From NCBI RefSeq assembly GCF_943912825.1, contig NZ_CALTUX010000059.1, forward strand, positions 1 to 5,657: DNA of 5,657 nt, in the 5' to 3' direction. The position numbers and the translations under genes are program-made. The first letter of the stretch is position 1; every line of letters begins with the position of its first letter. Origin of the DNA: an uncultured Anaerococcus sp. (GTDB lineage: Bacteria; Bacillota; Clostridia; Tissierellales; Peptoniphilaceae). The notes below the pieces were generated by a model. The model saw only the letters and a program-made list of their open reading frames with translations. It was not told the origin of the DNA and made no database searches. Positions 1 through 5,588 of this stretch are shown piece by piece.

Positions 1-40
1 CCATGCGGAAGGTCCCTTGGGGCTCCCCCTTGAGACGAAG
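1..40. repeat. GC-rich intergenic fragment cut by the window edge
   Basis: The first 30 or so bases are far richer in G and C than the AT-rich bases that follow, with runs such as TTGGGG and CTCCCCCTT. No reading frame with a start and ribosome site is visible. On the minus strand it contains AAGGGGGAG and CCGCA, and both words also occur on the plus strand of the G-rich element at the right end of the window. It could be one end of a dispersed intergenic repeat or the structured end of an upstream transcript. The partner half, if any, lies outside the window. Confidence 0.35.
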
Positions 41-57
41 ATTCAATAGTAAATAAT
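35..57 (+). repeat. Direct repeat, copy 1 (ACGAAGA...AATAGTAAATAAT)
   Basis: The words ACGAAGA (35-41) and AATAGTAAATAAT (45-57) are separated by TTC. The same two words, in the same order and separated by AA, recur at 82-103. The repeat is upstream of the peptidase promoter. It may reflect local duplication during growth of the regulatory region. Confidence 0.6.
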
Positions 58-81
58 CATCATTTAATAAAAGATAAAGTT

Positions 82-103
82 ACGAAGAAAAATAGTAAAT
101 AAT
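82..103 (+). repeat. Direct repeat, copy 2
   Basis: Second copy of the ACGAAGA/AATAGTAAATAAT module, 46-47 bases downstream of the first. Its right end runs into the AT palindrome at 99-114 and the first TTATC-N3-GATAA dyad, so duplication and operator structure are interleaved here. Confidence 0.6.
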
Positions 104-126
104 AATATTATTATCTTGGATAATAA
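99..126. promoter_or_regulatory. Operator-like dyad 1 of 3, with overlapping AT palindrome
   Basis: Bases 99-114 form a perfect 16-bp palindrome made only of A and T. It overlaps a second perfect inverted repeat, TTATTATC-TTG-GATAATAA at 108-126 (8-bp arms, 3-base centre). The core TTATCTTGGATAA recurs at 182-194, and as a one-arm-degenerate copy at 132-144. The repetition upstream of a promoter is what makes this look like a protein-binding site. The regulator cannot be named. The hexamer GATAAT resembles Fur-family half-sites, but the arms here are arranged back to back instead of in the classical Fur order. Confidence 0.45.
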
Positions 127-131
127 ACCAA

Positions 132-148
132 CTATCTTTGATAATAAA
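132..148. promoter_or_regulatory. Operator-like motif 2 of 3 (CTATCTTTGATAATAAA)
   Basis: This is a 16-base match (TATCTTTGATAATAAA, 133-148) to the first motif at 112-127 with one substitution, offset by 21 bases, which is two helical turns. The dyad is reduced to TATC-TTT-GATA. Two helical turns would place it on the same face of DNA as motif 1, which would suit cooperative binding. That is inference. Confidence 0.4.
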
Positions 149-156
149 ACAGGGAT

Positions 157-177
157 TTTTAGGGTAAGCCCCTAAAA
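157..177. promoter_or_regulatory. Perfect 8-bp dyad TTTTAGGG-N5-CCCTAAAA just upstream of the -35
   Basis: TTTTAGGG (157-164) and CCCTAAAA (170-177) are exact reverse complements around a 5-base centre. It ends where the -35 of the promoter below should begin, which is a good position for an operator. The TTAGG...CCTAA outline is reminiscent of DtxR/MntR-type metal-regulator sites, but this is only a resemblance. As RNA it would be a stable hairpin followed by the mildly T-rich TACTTTATCTT, so it could instead be a weak terminator of an upstream transcript. Confidence 0.5.
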
Positions 178-181
178 TACT

Positions 182-194
182 TTATCTTGGATAA
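182..194. promoter_or_regulatory. Operator-like dyad 3 of 3, inside the promoter spacer
   Basis: TTATC-TTG-GATAA is an exact copy of the core of motif 1 (6-bp arms if 181 and 195 are included). It lies between the expected -35 and the -10 hexamer at 201-206. A protein bound here would contact the same DNA as RNA polymerase, so repression or MerR-like spacer control of the peptidase gene is plausible. Confidence 0.5.
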
Positions 195-197
195 AAA

Positions 198-206
198 TGG
201 TATAAT
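198..206 (+). promoter_or_regulatory. Extended -10 promoter of the M16C peptidase gene
   Basis: TGGTATAAT is a perfect extended -10 element (TGn followed by the consensus TATAAT at 201-206). The -35 region around 177-184 (ATACTTTA) is a poor match to TTGACA, which is usual for extended -10 promoters. Transcription would begin near 213, giving a leader of about 25 bases before the ATG at 238. This location also rules out the in-frame TTG at 187 as start codon. Confidence 0.7.
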
Positions 207-224
207 CATCTTAAAAGCAAAAAG

Positions 225-231
225 TAAAGGA
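225..231 (+). promoter_or_regulatory. Ribosome binding site fixing the ATG at 238
   Basis: TAAAGGA is followed by six bases and then ATG at 238. An alternative ATG at 235 would leave only three bases, which is too close. The spacing therefore favours 238. Confidence 0.65.
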
Positions 232-237
232 TATATG

Positions 238-3093
238 ATGAATAAAAATTACGAATTAATTAAAAGTGAAGGCTTTGATAAGTTAGGAATCACTGCCTTT
301 TACTACAAGCATATAAAAACCGGGGCAAGGGTTGTCTTTGCCAAGTCGGCCGATGCTAACAAGACTTTTGGGATTGGTTTTAAGACTCCTCCTACAAATT
401 CTAGGGGCATGGCCCACATTATGGAGCATTCTGTTCTTAATGGGTCTAAGAAATATAGGACTAAGGATCCCTTTATGGATATGGCTTCTTCTAGCCTGCA
501 GACCTTCTTAAATGCTATGACCTATCCTGACAAGACTGTTTTCCCTGTTTCTAGTGAAAATGACAAGGACTTTAGAAACCTAGTTGATGTCTATACAGAT
601 GCGGTTTTTGCACCCCTTGTCCTTGAAAAAAAGGAAATCCTTGACCAGGAGGGTTGGCATTTTGACCTTGACGATGATGATAAGGTCGTGGGAGTGTCTG
701 GTGTAGTCTATAACGAAATGAAGGGGGCTCTTTCTGATCCAGAAAGCCTCATAGGCAATGAAATAAATTCTTACCTCTACAAAGGCAGCCCTTACGAGTA
801 CGAATCAGGTGGAAATCCTGCTGATATCAAGGATTTGACCTTTGATGAGTTTGTAGACTTTTACAAAAACCACTACCACCCATCAAATGCCTATATCTAT
901 TATTATGGAAATATAGATGACATCGATGCCTATCTAACAAGGCTTGATGAGGAATATTTAAGCCATTATGAATATATGGAAATCGACCTTGCCATAGATG
1001 TGGTAGAAAATCATTACGATAGTCCAATCGAGGGGACTTATCCATCTGCAAGCGAAAATGAAAATGAGGACTACCTATCCTATGCCATGCTTACCCACTC
1101 AAGCCTAGATATAAAGGAGACACTCACAGCAGCTGTCCTTGTCAATGCCCTTTTTAATATGGATTCATCAAAAATTAGGCTAGAAATCCAAGAAAAATTA
1201 TCACCAGAATATTTCTACGCAAGAAACGCCTACGGCAACCGTTCTGGCCTTATCATCCAAGCTCAAAAGGCAGATGGAGATAAGATAACTGATTTTATAA
1301 AAATAATTGAAGATGGCCTTAAAGACGCAAGCCAGGGCCTAAATAAGGAAGCCCTAAAGTCAGCCTTTTCTCTCTTTGAATTTGGCCAATTGGAAAACCT
1401 AAATTCTGTAAATGCAGGCCTTACTTATTACCTATCCATGTCCTTTGACGCAGATCCTTTTGAAGTCTTTAAAATCGTGGATTATTTGAAAGAGCTAAGA
1501 GAGCTTATAGATACAGATTATTATGAAAATTTCATCAAAGATTTCTATATAGATAATCCTACAAGGCTAATTCATCTTTCAAGGCCAAGTATGGACTACA
1601 ATAAAAAGAAAGATACCGAATTTAAGGAATATCTTGCTAGGGTAAATAGAGAGATGTCTGATGAAAAATTAGAAGAAATAAAGGCTTCTCTTAAGGCCCT
1701 TGAGACCTACCAAAATAGGGAAAATACCGAAGAAGAAAAGGCCACAATCCCAGTCCTTGACCTAGATGATGTGCCAACAAAAACTGTAAAAGTAAAAAGA
1801 CTTGTCGAAGAAGAAAATTTCCAATATGTTTTCAACGACCTAAATACAGCAGGCCTTATTTATACAGAGCTTTATTTTGATATCAACCACCTAAGCCTAG
1901 AGGATTTGAAATATGCCCAAATCTTTGCAGAGCTTGCAGCCTCAATAGATACCAAAAATATTTCCTATACAGAAATTGACGATATAATCTGGCAAAAACT
2001 CGGTTCTATCAACTTTTCAATAACAAACTTTAGGCAAGGTCCAGATAAGATTGACAAGAATTTCAAAGTTGGCTTTAAGACCCTAAGGGCCTATGCAAAA
2101 GATGCCATGAAGCTCGTAAATGACTTCAGCTTTAATTCTATTTTTGACAATAAGGCGAGAATCCTCGAGCTTTTAAGGATTAGAAAGTCAATTTTCGAAT
2201 CAAGAATGTATGATTCAGGCCACATGATAGCCATAAATAGGAATAATTCCCACCTAGATAAGGCTGCTTTCATCCAGGAAAATATAACAGGACTTGCCTA
2301 TTACGACTTTATCAAGGAAACTATCAAGCTTTGCGAAAGTGATTTTGAAAGCCTAAGAGAAAAACTAGAGAAAATTAGCAAGGAAATCTTTACAAAATCC
2401 CTTTCAATAAATATTGCGGCGACTAAAGAAGATTACCTAATAATGAAAAATGTAATCAATAAATCTCTTGTAAATCTAAAAGACAAGCCAGAGAATGTTG
2501 AAATTGACTTCTCTCCAAAGGCCATAAAAGAAGCCATCGCATCAGATGCCAATGTAAACTATGTGTCAAAATCAGCAAGACTTGATGCTACAAGCTTTAA
2601 AGGCTCTTACATGCTGGCAAGCTCCATAATTTCAAACCCTTACCTCTACTCCCTAATCAGGGCCAAGGGCGGAGCCTATGGAGCAGGAATGACTATTACA
2701 AGAGCCCTAAACCTTGCCACCTATTCCTACAGGGACCCAAATATAGAAAAAACCCTAGCAGCCTATGACCAAATTCCAGATCTTGCTGCAAACCTTGAAA
2801 TGAGTCAGAGAGATTTTGACAACCAAAAAATCTCATCTATGGGCTCTATCCTAAGACCTAGGTCTCCAAAGCAAATGGCAGATAGCGATTATTCCTACTT
2901 TAGGATTAAAAACGCCAAGAAAGAAGACCAAATACTTGCTGAAATCAAGGCTACAAAAATCGAAGACATAAGGGCTATGGCAGATGATTTCAAAAAAGCC
3001 ATGGACCTTGATAATATAACAGTTTTTGGATCTAGGGAAGATATTTTTGCCAACAAGGATATCTTTGATAAGGTCATAGACTTAAAAGATTGA
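238..3093 (+). CDS. M16C-family zinc metallopeptidase (insulinase family, PreP/falcilysin type)
   Basis: 951-residue peptidase predicted to cut short unfolded peptides inside a closing two-bowl chamber. Seen directly: the inverted zinc motif H-I-M-E-H at residues 60-64 (His60 and His64 ligands, Glu63 the catalytic base), the third ligand Glu160 in YNEMKGALSDP, and the C-terminal signature LIRAKGGAYGAGM with Arg808 and Tyr814, the substrate-binding pair of this family. The linker region around 482-513 (ETYQNRE...IPVLDLDDVP) is typical of the M16C-associated domain between the two halves. Length matches the family's usual 950-1000 residues, so it looks complete. There is no signal peptide or membrane segment, so it is probably cytoplasmic. 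The start at 238 is chosen over TTG 187 because a promoter and AAAGGA site lie between them. It has its own promoter and possible operators. Physiological substrates are unknown, and general peptide turnover is the likely role. Family assignment is secure. Confidence 0.93.
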   Translation: MNKNYELIKSEGFDKLGITAFYYKHIKTGARVVFAKSADANKTFGIGFKTPPTNSRGMAHIMEHSVLNGSKKYRTKDPFMDMASSSLQTFLNAMTYPDKTVFPVSSENDKDFRNLVDVYTDAVFAPLVLEKKEILDQEGWHFDLDDDDKVVGVSGVVYNEMKGALSDPESLIGNEINSYLYKGSPYEYESGGNPADIKDLTFDEFVDFYKNHYHPSNAYIYYYGNIDDIDAYLTRLDEEYLSHYEYMEIDLAIDVVENHYDSPIEGTYPSASENENEDYLSYAMLTHSSLDIKETLTAAVLVNALFNMDSSKIRLEIQEKLSPEYFYARNAYGNRSGLIIQAQKADGDKITDFIKIIEDGLKDASQGLNKEALKSAFSLFEFGQLENLNSVNAGLTYYLSMSFDADPFEVFKIVDYLKELRELIDTDYYENFIKDFYIDNPTRLIHLSRPSMDYNKKKDTEFKEYLARVNREMSDEKLEEIKASLKALETYQNRENTEEEKATIPVLDLDDVPTKTVKVKRLVEEENFQYVFNDLNTAGLIYTELYFDINHLSLEDLKYAQIFAELAASIDTKNISYTEIDDIIWQKLGSINFSITNFRQGPDKIDKNFKVGFKTLRAYAKDAMKLVNDFSFNSIFDNKARILELLRIRKSIFESRMYDSGHMIAINRNNSHLDKAAFIQENITGLAYYDFIKETIKLCESDFESLREKLEKISKEIFTKSLSINIAATKEDYLIMKNVINKSLVNLKDKPENVEIDFSPKAIKEAIASDANVNYVSKSARLDATSFKGSYMLASSIISNPYLYSLIRAKGGAYGAGMTITRALNLATYSYRDPNIEKTLAAYDQIPDLAANLEMSQRDFDNQKISSMGSILRPRSPKQMADSDYSYFRIKNAKKEDQILAEIKATKIEDIRAMADDFKKAMDLDNITVFGSREDIFANKDIFDKVIDLKD

Positions 3094-3135
3094 TATATTA
3101 AATTTTTCAAAAAATAATCTTAAATATATTAAATT
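3093..3135 (+). repeat. Pair of 12-bp direct repeats in the spacer (ATATATTAAATT)
   Basis: ATATATTAAATT occurs at 3093-3104 and again at 3124-3135, 31 bases apart (about three helical turns). The second copy overlaps a small AT stem, TTAAAT-TCT-ATTTAA (3129-3143). In such AT-rich DNA this could be chance. No convincing intrinsic terminator for the peptidase gene is visible in the spacer. Confidence 0.3.
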
Positions 3136-3160
3136 CTATTTAAATTATATTGAGCTAGCG

Positions 3161-3166
3161 TATAAT
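3161..3166 (+). promoter_or_regulatory. Predicted -10 of the xpaC-telA promoter
   Basis: TATAAT is a consensus -10. The bases at -35 spacing (about 3138-3144, ATTTAAA) are a weak match. The start of transcription would be near 3173, leaving a leader of about 23 bases before the ATG at 3196. A separate promoter suggests the pair can be transcribed independently of the peptidase gene, although read-through from upstream is not excluded. Confidence 0.55.
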
Positions 3167-3195
3167 GATAATAGAAAATGAAAGTGAGAGAAAAA

Positions 3196-4296
3196 ATGGC
3201 AAAGAAAAATAATAATTTTAGATTTGACCTAGACGATTTAGATTTCGACCTAGATAATATAGACTTTGCCTCAATCGGGCAAAAAATCAAAAATTCAGTA
3301 ACATCAGCTATAAATGGCTTTAGCAAAGGATTTTCTACAAATCTACCAGCCATAAGAGACCCAAATGTGTGCGAGCAAAAAAATCCAATTGGTCCAGGAA
3401 GGATTAATGGCCTTAAATTCTTTGCAGTCCTTATTGGCATTACCTGCATTAGCATAGGCCTAGATGATTTACTTTATAATGGCTTAGCAAATTTTATATT
3501 TAAATCATTGCTAATTGGTGTAGGTATAGGCATACCTATCTACATGTGGCAAATAGCCAATAACAACAAGCGCCTGGCCATAAACTATTCCAGATTCAAA
3601 AGGGAGCTAGGGCAAAATACTATTATTTCAATAAAAGATTTGGCGAGTGCGGTAAGCCAGAGTGAGAAGCAGACAATCAATGATTTGCTATATTTTATGA
3701 AGCAAAACTACTTCAAACAAGCAAGAATTGTAGAAAATGATTCAATCTTTATCCTTGATATACCAACCTTCAAGCTCTACAAGGAAAAAATGGCAGGCCT
3801 TCCTTACTATAAAAGGGAAGAAATTTCTGATGATGTGTCAGTTGAAGATATTAACAAGGACCAGGCAGAAAATATAATCACAAATTCAGACCAAATCCTA
3901 GAAAAGATGAATAAATCAGGATCAAACATAAGATCAGAATCCTTTAAGGCCAAGCTTTCTGTTCTTTTCACAAATATAGCTGACATCTTAAACATAGTCA
4001 AAAAGTATCCACAAAAGGCAACAAGCCTTACAAAATTTAACGACTATTACATGCCTACCTCCCTCAAATTAATAGAAACCTTCGAAGAATTTGAGCTGAT
4101 GAATACAGATGATATGAAGATAAGAAAGGCCATGGCAGAGATTGAAAATTCAATCAAAACCATAGGAGAAGCCTTTGACAACATCAAGGTAGACCTCTTA
4201 AGCGACAGGGCTATGGATGTCAAAACAGACATAGACACCATAGAGCTAATCCTAAACCAGGAAGGCCTACTAGAAAATGATTGGAGTGAAAAATGA
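3196..4296 (+). CDS. xpaC: XpaC-family membrane protein ('5-bromo-4-chloroindolyl phosphate hydrolysis' family)
   Basis: 366-residue predicted membrane-anchored protein, upstream partner of TelA. Seen: an acidic, patterned N-terminus (FDLDDLDFDLDNIDF, residues 10-24); two hydrophobic segments at about 73-89 and 101-120 with a short loop containing DD, forming a hairpin in the membrane; a soluble part at about 132-187 whose helix pattern (IISIKDLASAVSQSEKQTINDLLYFMKQNYF) resembles a winged-helix fold; and a helical C-terminus with the family-typical KFNDYYMPTSLKLIE at 280-294. The family name comes from a dye-phosphate phenotype described in Bacillus; no phosphatase catalytic motif is evident, so the name should not be read as an enzyme activity. 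ATG 3196 is preferred over the in-frame ATG at 3178 because GTGAGAG (3184-3190) precedes it at usable spacing and 3178 would sit about five bases from the predicted transcript start. The stop overlaps the next start, indicating coupled translation. Confidence 0.82.
   Translation: MAKKNNNFRFDLDDLDFDLDNIDFASIGQKIKNSVTSAINGFSKGFSTNLPAIRDPNVCEQKNPIGPGRINGLKFFAVLIGITCISIGLDDLLYNGLANFIFKSLLIGVGIGIPIYMWQIANNNKRLAINYSRFKRELGQNTIISIKDLASAVSQSEKQTINDLLYFMKQNYFKQARIVENDSIFILDIPTFKLYKEKMAGLPYYKREEISDDVSVEDINKDQAENIITNSDQILEKMNKSGSNIRSESFKAKLSVLFTNIADILNIVKKYPQKATSLTKFNDYYMPTSLKLIETFEEFELMNTDDMKIRKAMAEIENSIKTIGEAFDNIKVDLLSDRAMDVKTDIDTIELILNQEGLLENDWSEK
4283..4296 (+). promoter_or_regulatory. Coupled translation junction: GGAG site and ATGA overlap
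   Basis: GGAG (4283-4286) lies six bases before ATG 4293, and that ATG shares ATGA with the TGA stop of the upstream gene (4294-4296). The four-base overlap with a strong site inside the upstream gene is the usual arrangement for proteins made in matched amounts. Confidence 0.8.
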
Positions 4297-5405
4297 GTGA
4301 CATCAAATTAAGCCTAGATGGCGCAGAAGAAAACGACCCAAAGCTAGAAGCAATCACAAATGATAGCCCAGACTTAATAGAAAATAAAATCACATTTTCA
4401 GAAGCAGAAGAGAAGATGATAGATGAGTTTTCCAAAAAAATTGACCTGGAAAATACAAATATCATCTTGCAATACGGGTCAGGAGCCCAAAAGAAAATCT
4501 CAAACTTCTCAGAAAAAACCCTAGATACCGTAAGAAACAAAGACCTGGGAGAAATCGGAGGCCTCCTTGACAAGGTAGTCGTTGATATTAGACACATGGA
4601 AGATGATGAAACATCTGGTCCACTCGGCTTTTTCAAAAAAGCCACCAACAAACTAGAAGACCTCAAAGTTCGCTACCAATCAGCCGAAAAAAACATAAAT
4701 GACGTGGCAAAGGTTCTAGAAAATCATCAGATAACCCTCATGAAGGATATATCAATGCTAGATCAGATGTATGACCTAAATGAAGACTACTACAAGGAAA
4801 TCTCCATGTATATCGAGGCAGGTAATAGAAAACTAGCTGACCTTTACAAAAACGACATCCCAGCCCTAGAGCTTAAGGCTCAAGCAAGCAACCTCCCACT
4901 AGATGCCCAAAAGGTAAACGACCTAAAGGCCCAGGCCAACCGCTTTGAGAAAAAGCTCCACGACCTAGACCTAACAAGGATGGTATCAATCCAGATGGCC
5001 CCACAAATAAGGATGGTCCAATCATCAAACTCCATAATGGCAGAAAAAATCCAAACAACTATTGTAAACACCATCCCACTATGGAAAAACCAAATGGTCC
5101 TAGCCCTAGGCATGAACCACACCGACCAGGCCATAAAAACCCAACAAAGAGTAACCGACCTAACCAATGAACTCTTAAGGAAAAACGCCGACACCCTAAA
5201 ACAAAACACCATCAAAACCGCCAAGGCAACAGAACGTGGAATAATAGACCTAGAAACCATAAAACACACCAACGAAGCCCTAATAACAACCATAGAAGAA
5301 GTAAGAAACATCCAAATAGAAGGCAAGAAAAACCGAGAACAAGCCAAGGCAGAAATAGCAAACCTAGAAGCCGAATTAAAAAGAAATCTAACAAAAAGAA
5401 ATTAA
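4293..5405 (+). CDS. telA: TelA/YaaN-family toxic anion resistance protein
   Basis: 370-residue, largely helical soluble protein of the TelA (KlaA/YaaN) family, originally tied to tellurite resistance and in some Gram-positive bacteria to tolerance of cell-envelope antimicrobials. The molecular activity is unknown. Seen: an acidic leader (1-50); the family-like stretch YGSGAQKKISNFSE (61-74) followed by TVRNKDLGEIG (79-89); a central helical region including LDQMYDLNEDYYKEISMYIE; and the strongly conserved core MVSIQMAPQIRMVQSSNS at 230-247, then TIVNTIPLWKNQMVLALG at 256-273. The C-terminal 90 or so residues are charged and coiled-coil-like (TIEEVRNIQIEGKKNREQ...). There is no signal peptide or membrane segment, so membrane association would come through the XpaC partner. 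Length is normal for the family and the frame is intact. The last 300 bases of the gene are unusually rich in A and C on the coding strand. Confidence 0.9.
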   Translation: MSDIKLSLDGAEENDPKLEAITNDSPDLIENKITFSEAEEKMIDEFSKKIDLENTNIILQYGSGAQKKISNFSEKTLDTVRNKDLGEIGGLLDKVVVDIRHMEDDETSGPLGFFKKATNKLEDLKVRYQSAEKNINDVAKVLENHQITLMKDISMLDQMYDLNEDYYKEISMYIEAGNRKLADLYKNDIPALELKAQASNLPLDAQKVNDLKAQANRFEKKLHDLDLTRMVSIQMAPQIRMVQSSNSIMAEKIQTTIVNTIPLWKNQMVLALGMNHTDQAIKTQQRVTDLTNELLRKNADTLKQNTIKTAKATERGIIDLETIKHTNEALITTIEEVRNIQIEGKKNREQAKAEIANLEAELKRNLTKRN

Positions 5406-5560
5406 AGTATAATATAGTTAGAAATATTGTTATGCTGCAAATTAAGGATAATCCCTTGTTAACTCGGATATAGCACGAGATATATGTAAAATTTGAAAAA
5501 TATAATTCAATATTTATTTTTAAATTTATATTGTAAATAAATCCCTCCTAATACCAAAAA
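5406..5560. other. AT-rich intergenic stretch without a supported gene
   Basis: Downstream of telA there is a consensus TATAAT at 5408-5413 without a recognisable -35. A 13-codon frame ATG 5432 to TAG 5471-5473 (MLQIKDNPLLTRI) has no ribosome site. Several weak AT stems are present, including ATTTATTT/AAATAAAT (5512-5519 with 5535-5542) and CAATAT/ATATTG (5508-5513 with 5528-5533). CTCG/CGAG (5463-5466 with 5476-5479) is a minor stem. None of these is strong enough to name as an RNA gene. Confidence 0.4.
5493..5521 (+). terminator. Possible weak terminator of the xpaC-telA transcript
   Basis: TTGAA (5493-5497) pairs with TTCAA (5506-5510) around an 8-base loop and is followed by TATTTATTTTT (5511-5521). 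The T-rich tail suits termination, but the stem has only five pairs, one of them G-C, so it would be inefficient. Confidence 0.25.
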
Positions 5561-5562
5561 TA

Positions 5563-5581
5563 AGATTGCCAAAGGCAATCT
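5563..5581 (-). terminator. Intrinsic terminator for leftward transcription
   Basis: AGATTGCC (5563-5570) and GGCAATCT (5574-5581) form a perfect 8-bp stem with a 3-base loop. Read on the minus strand the hairpin is followed at once by TATTTTTGG, a U-rich tract. On the plus strand it is followed by ACTATGTTC, which is not. The terminator therefore most likely ends a transcript entering from the right, either a convergent gene beyond the window or the G-rich element next to it. It could slow + strand transcription as well. Confidence 0.6.
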
Positions 5582-5588
5582 ACTATGT

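Noticed and set aside
99..124. Fur or PerR box
   Set aside because: GATAAT hexamers are present, but the arms run TTATC...GATAA, the reverse of the classical Fur order, and alignment to the 19-bp consensus gives many mismatches. Kept only as an unnamed operator-like dyad.
827..1051. 74-codon minus-strand frame inside the peptidase gene
   Set aside because: Shadow of the M16C coding frame. His/Arg-rich composition arises from the complement of Asp/Tyr codons.
3129..3143. Terminator for the peptidase gene (TTAAAT-TCT-ATTTAA)
   Set aside because: The stem is six A-T pairs with a three-base loop and no proper U-run, too weak to terminate, and it overlaps the -35 area of the next promoter.
3129..3455. 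108-codon minus-strand frame over the start of xpaC
   Set aside because: It is antisense to the XpaC N-terminus and its promoter, has no ribosome site, and its C-terminal end is translated spacer DNA.
4220..4666. 148-codon open frame on the minus strand across the xpaC-telA junction
   Set aside because: It covers a junction with a clear GGAG site and ATGA overlap on the other strand. Its Ser/Phe-rich translation matches no family I recognise.
4880..5347. 155-codon open frame on the minus strand
   Set aside because: It lies wholly inside telA. Its translation is low-complexity and Ser/Phe/Val-rich as expected from the complement of an A/C-rich gene, and it has no ribosome site. The TelA frame carries conserved family motifs across the same bases.
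5408..5413. Promoter just after telA (TATAAT)
   Set aside because: No extended -10 and no -35 at suitable distance (5385-5390 is AATCTA). TATAAT is expected by chance in such AT-rich DNA, and no clear product lies downstream.
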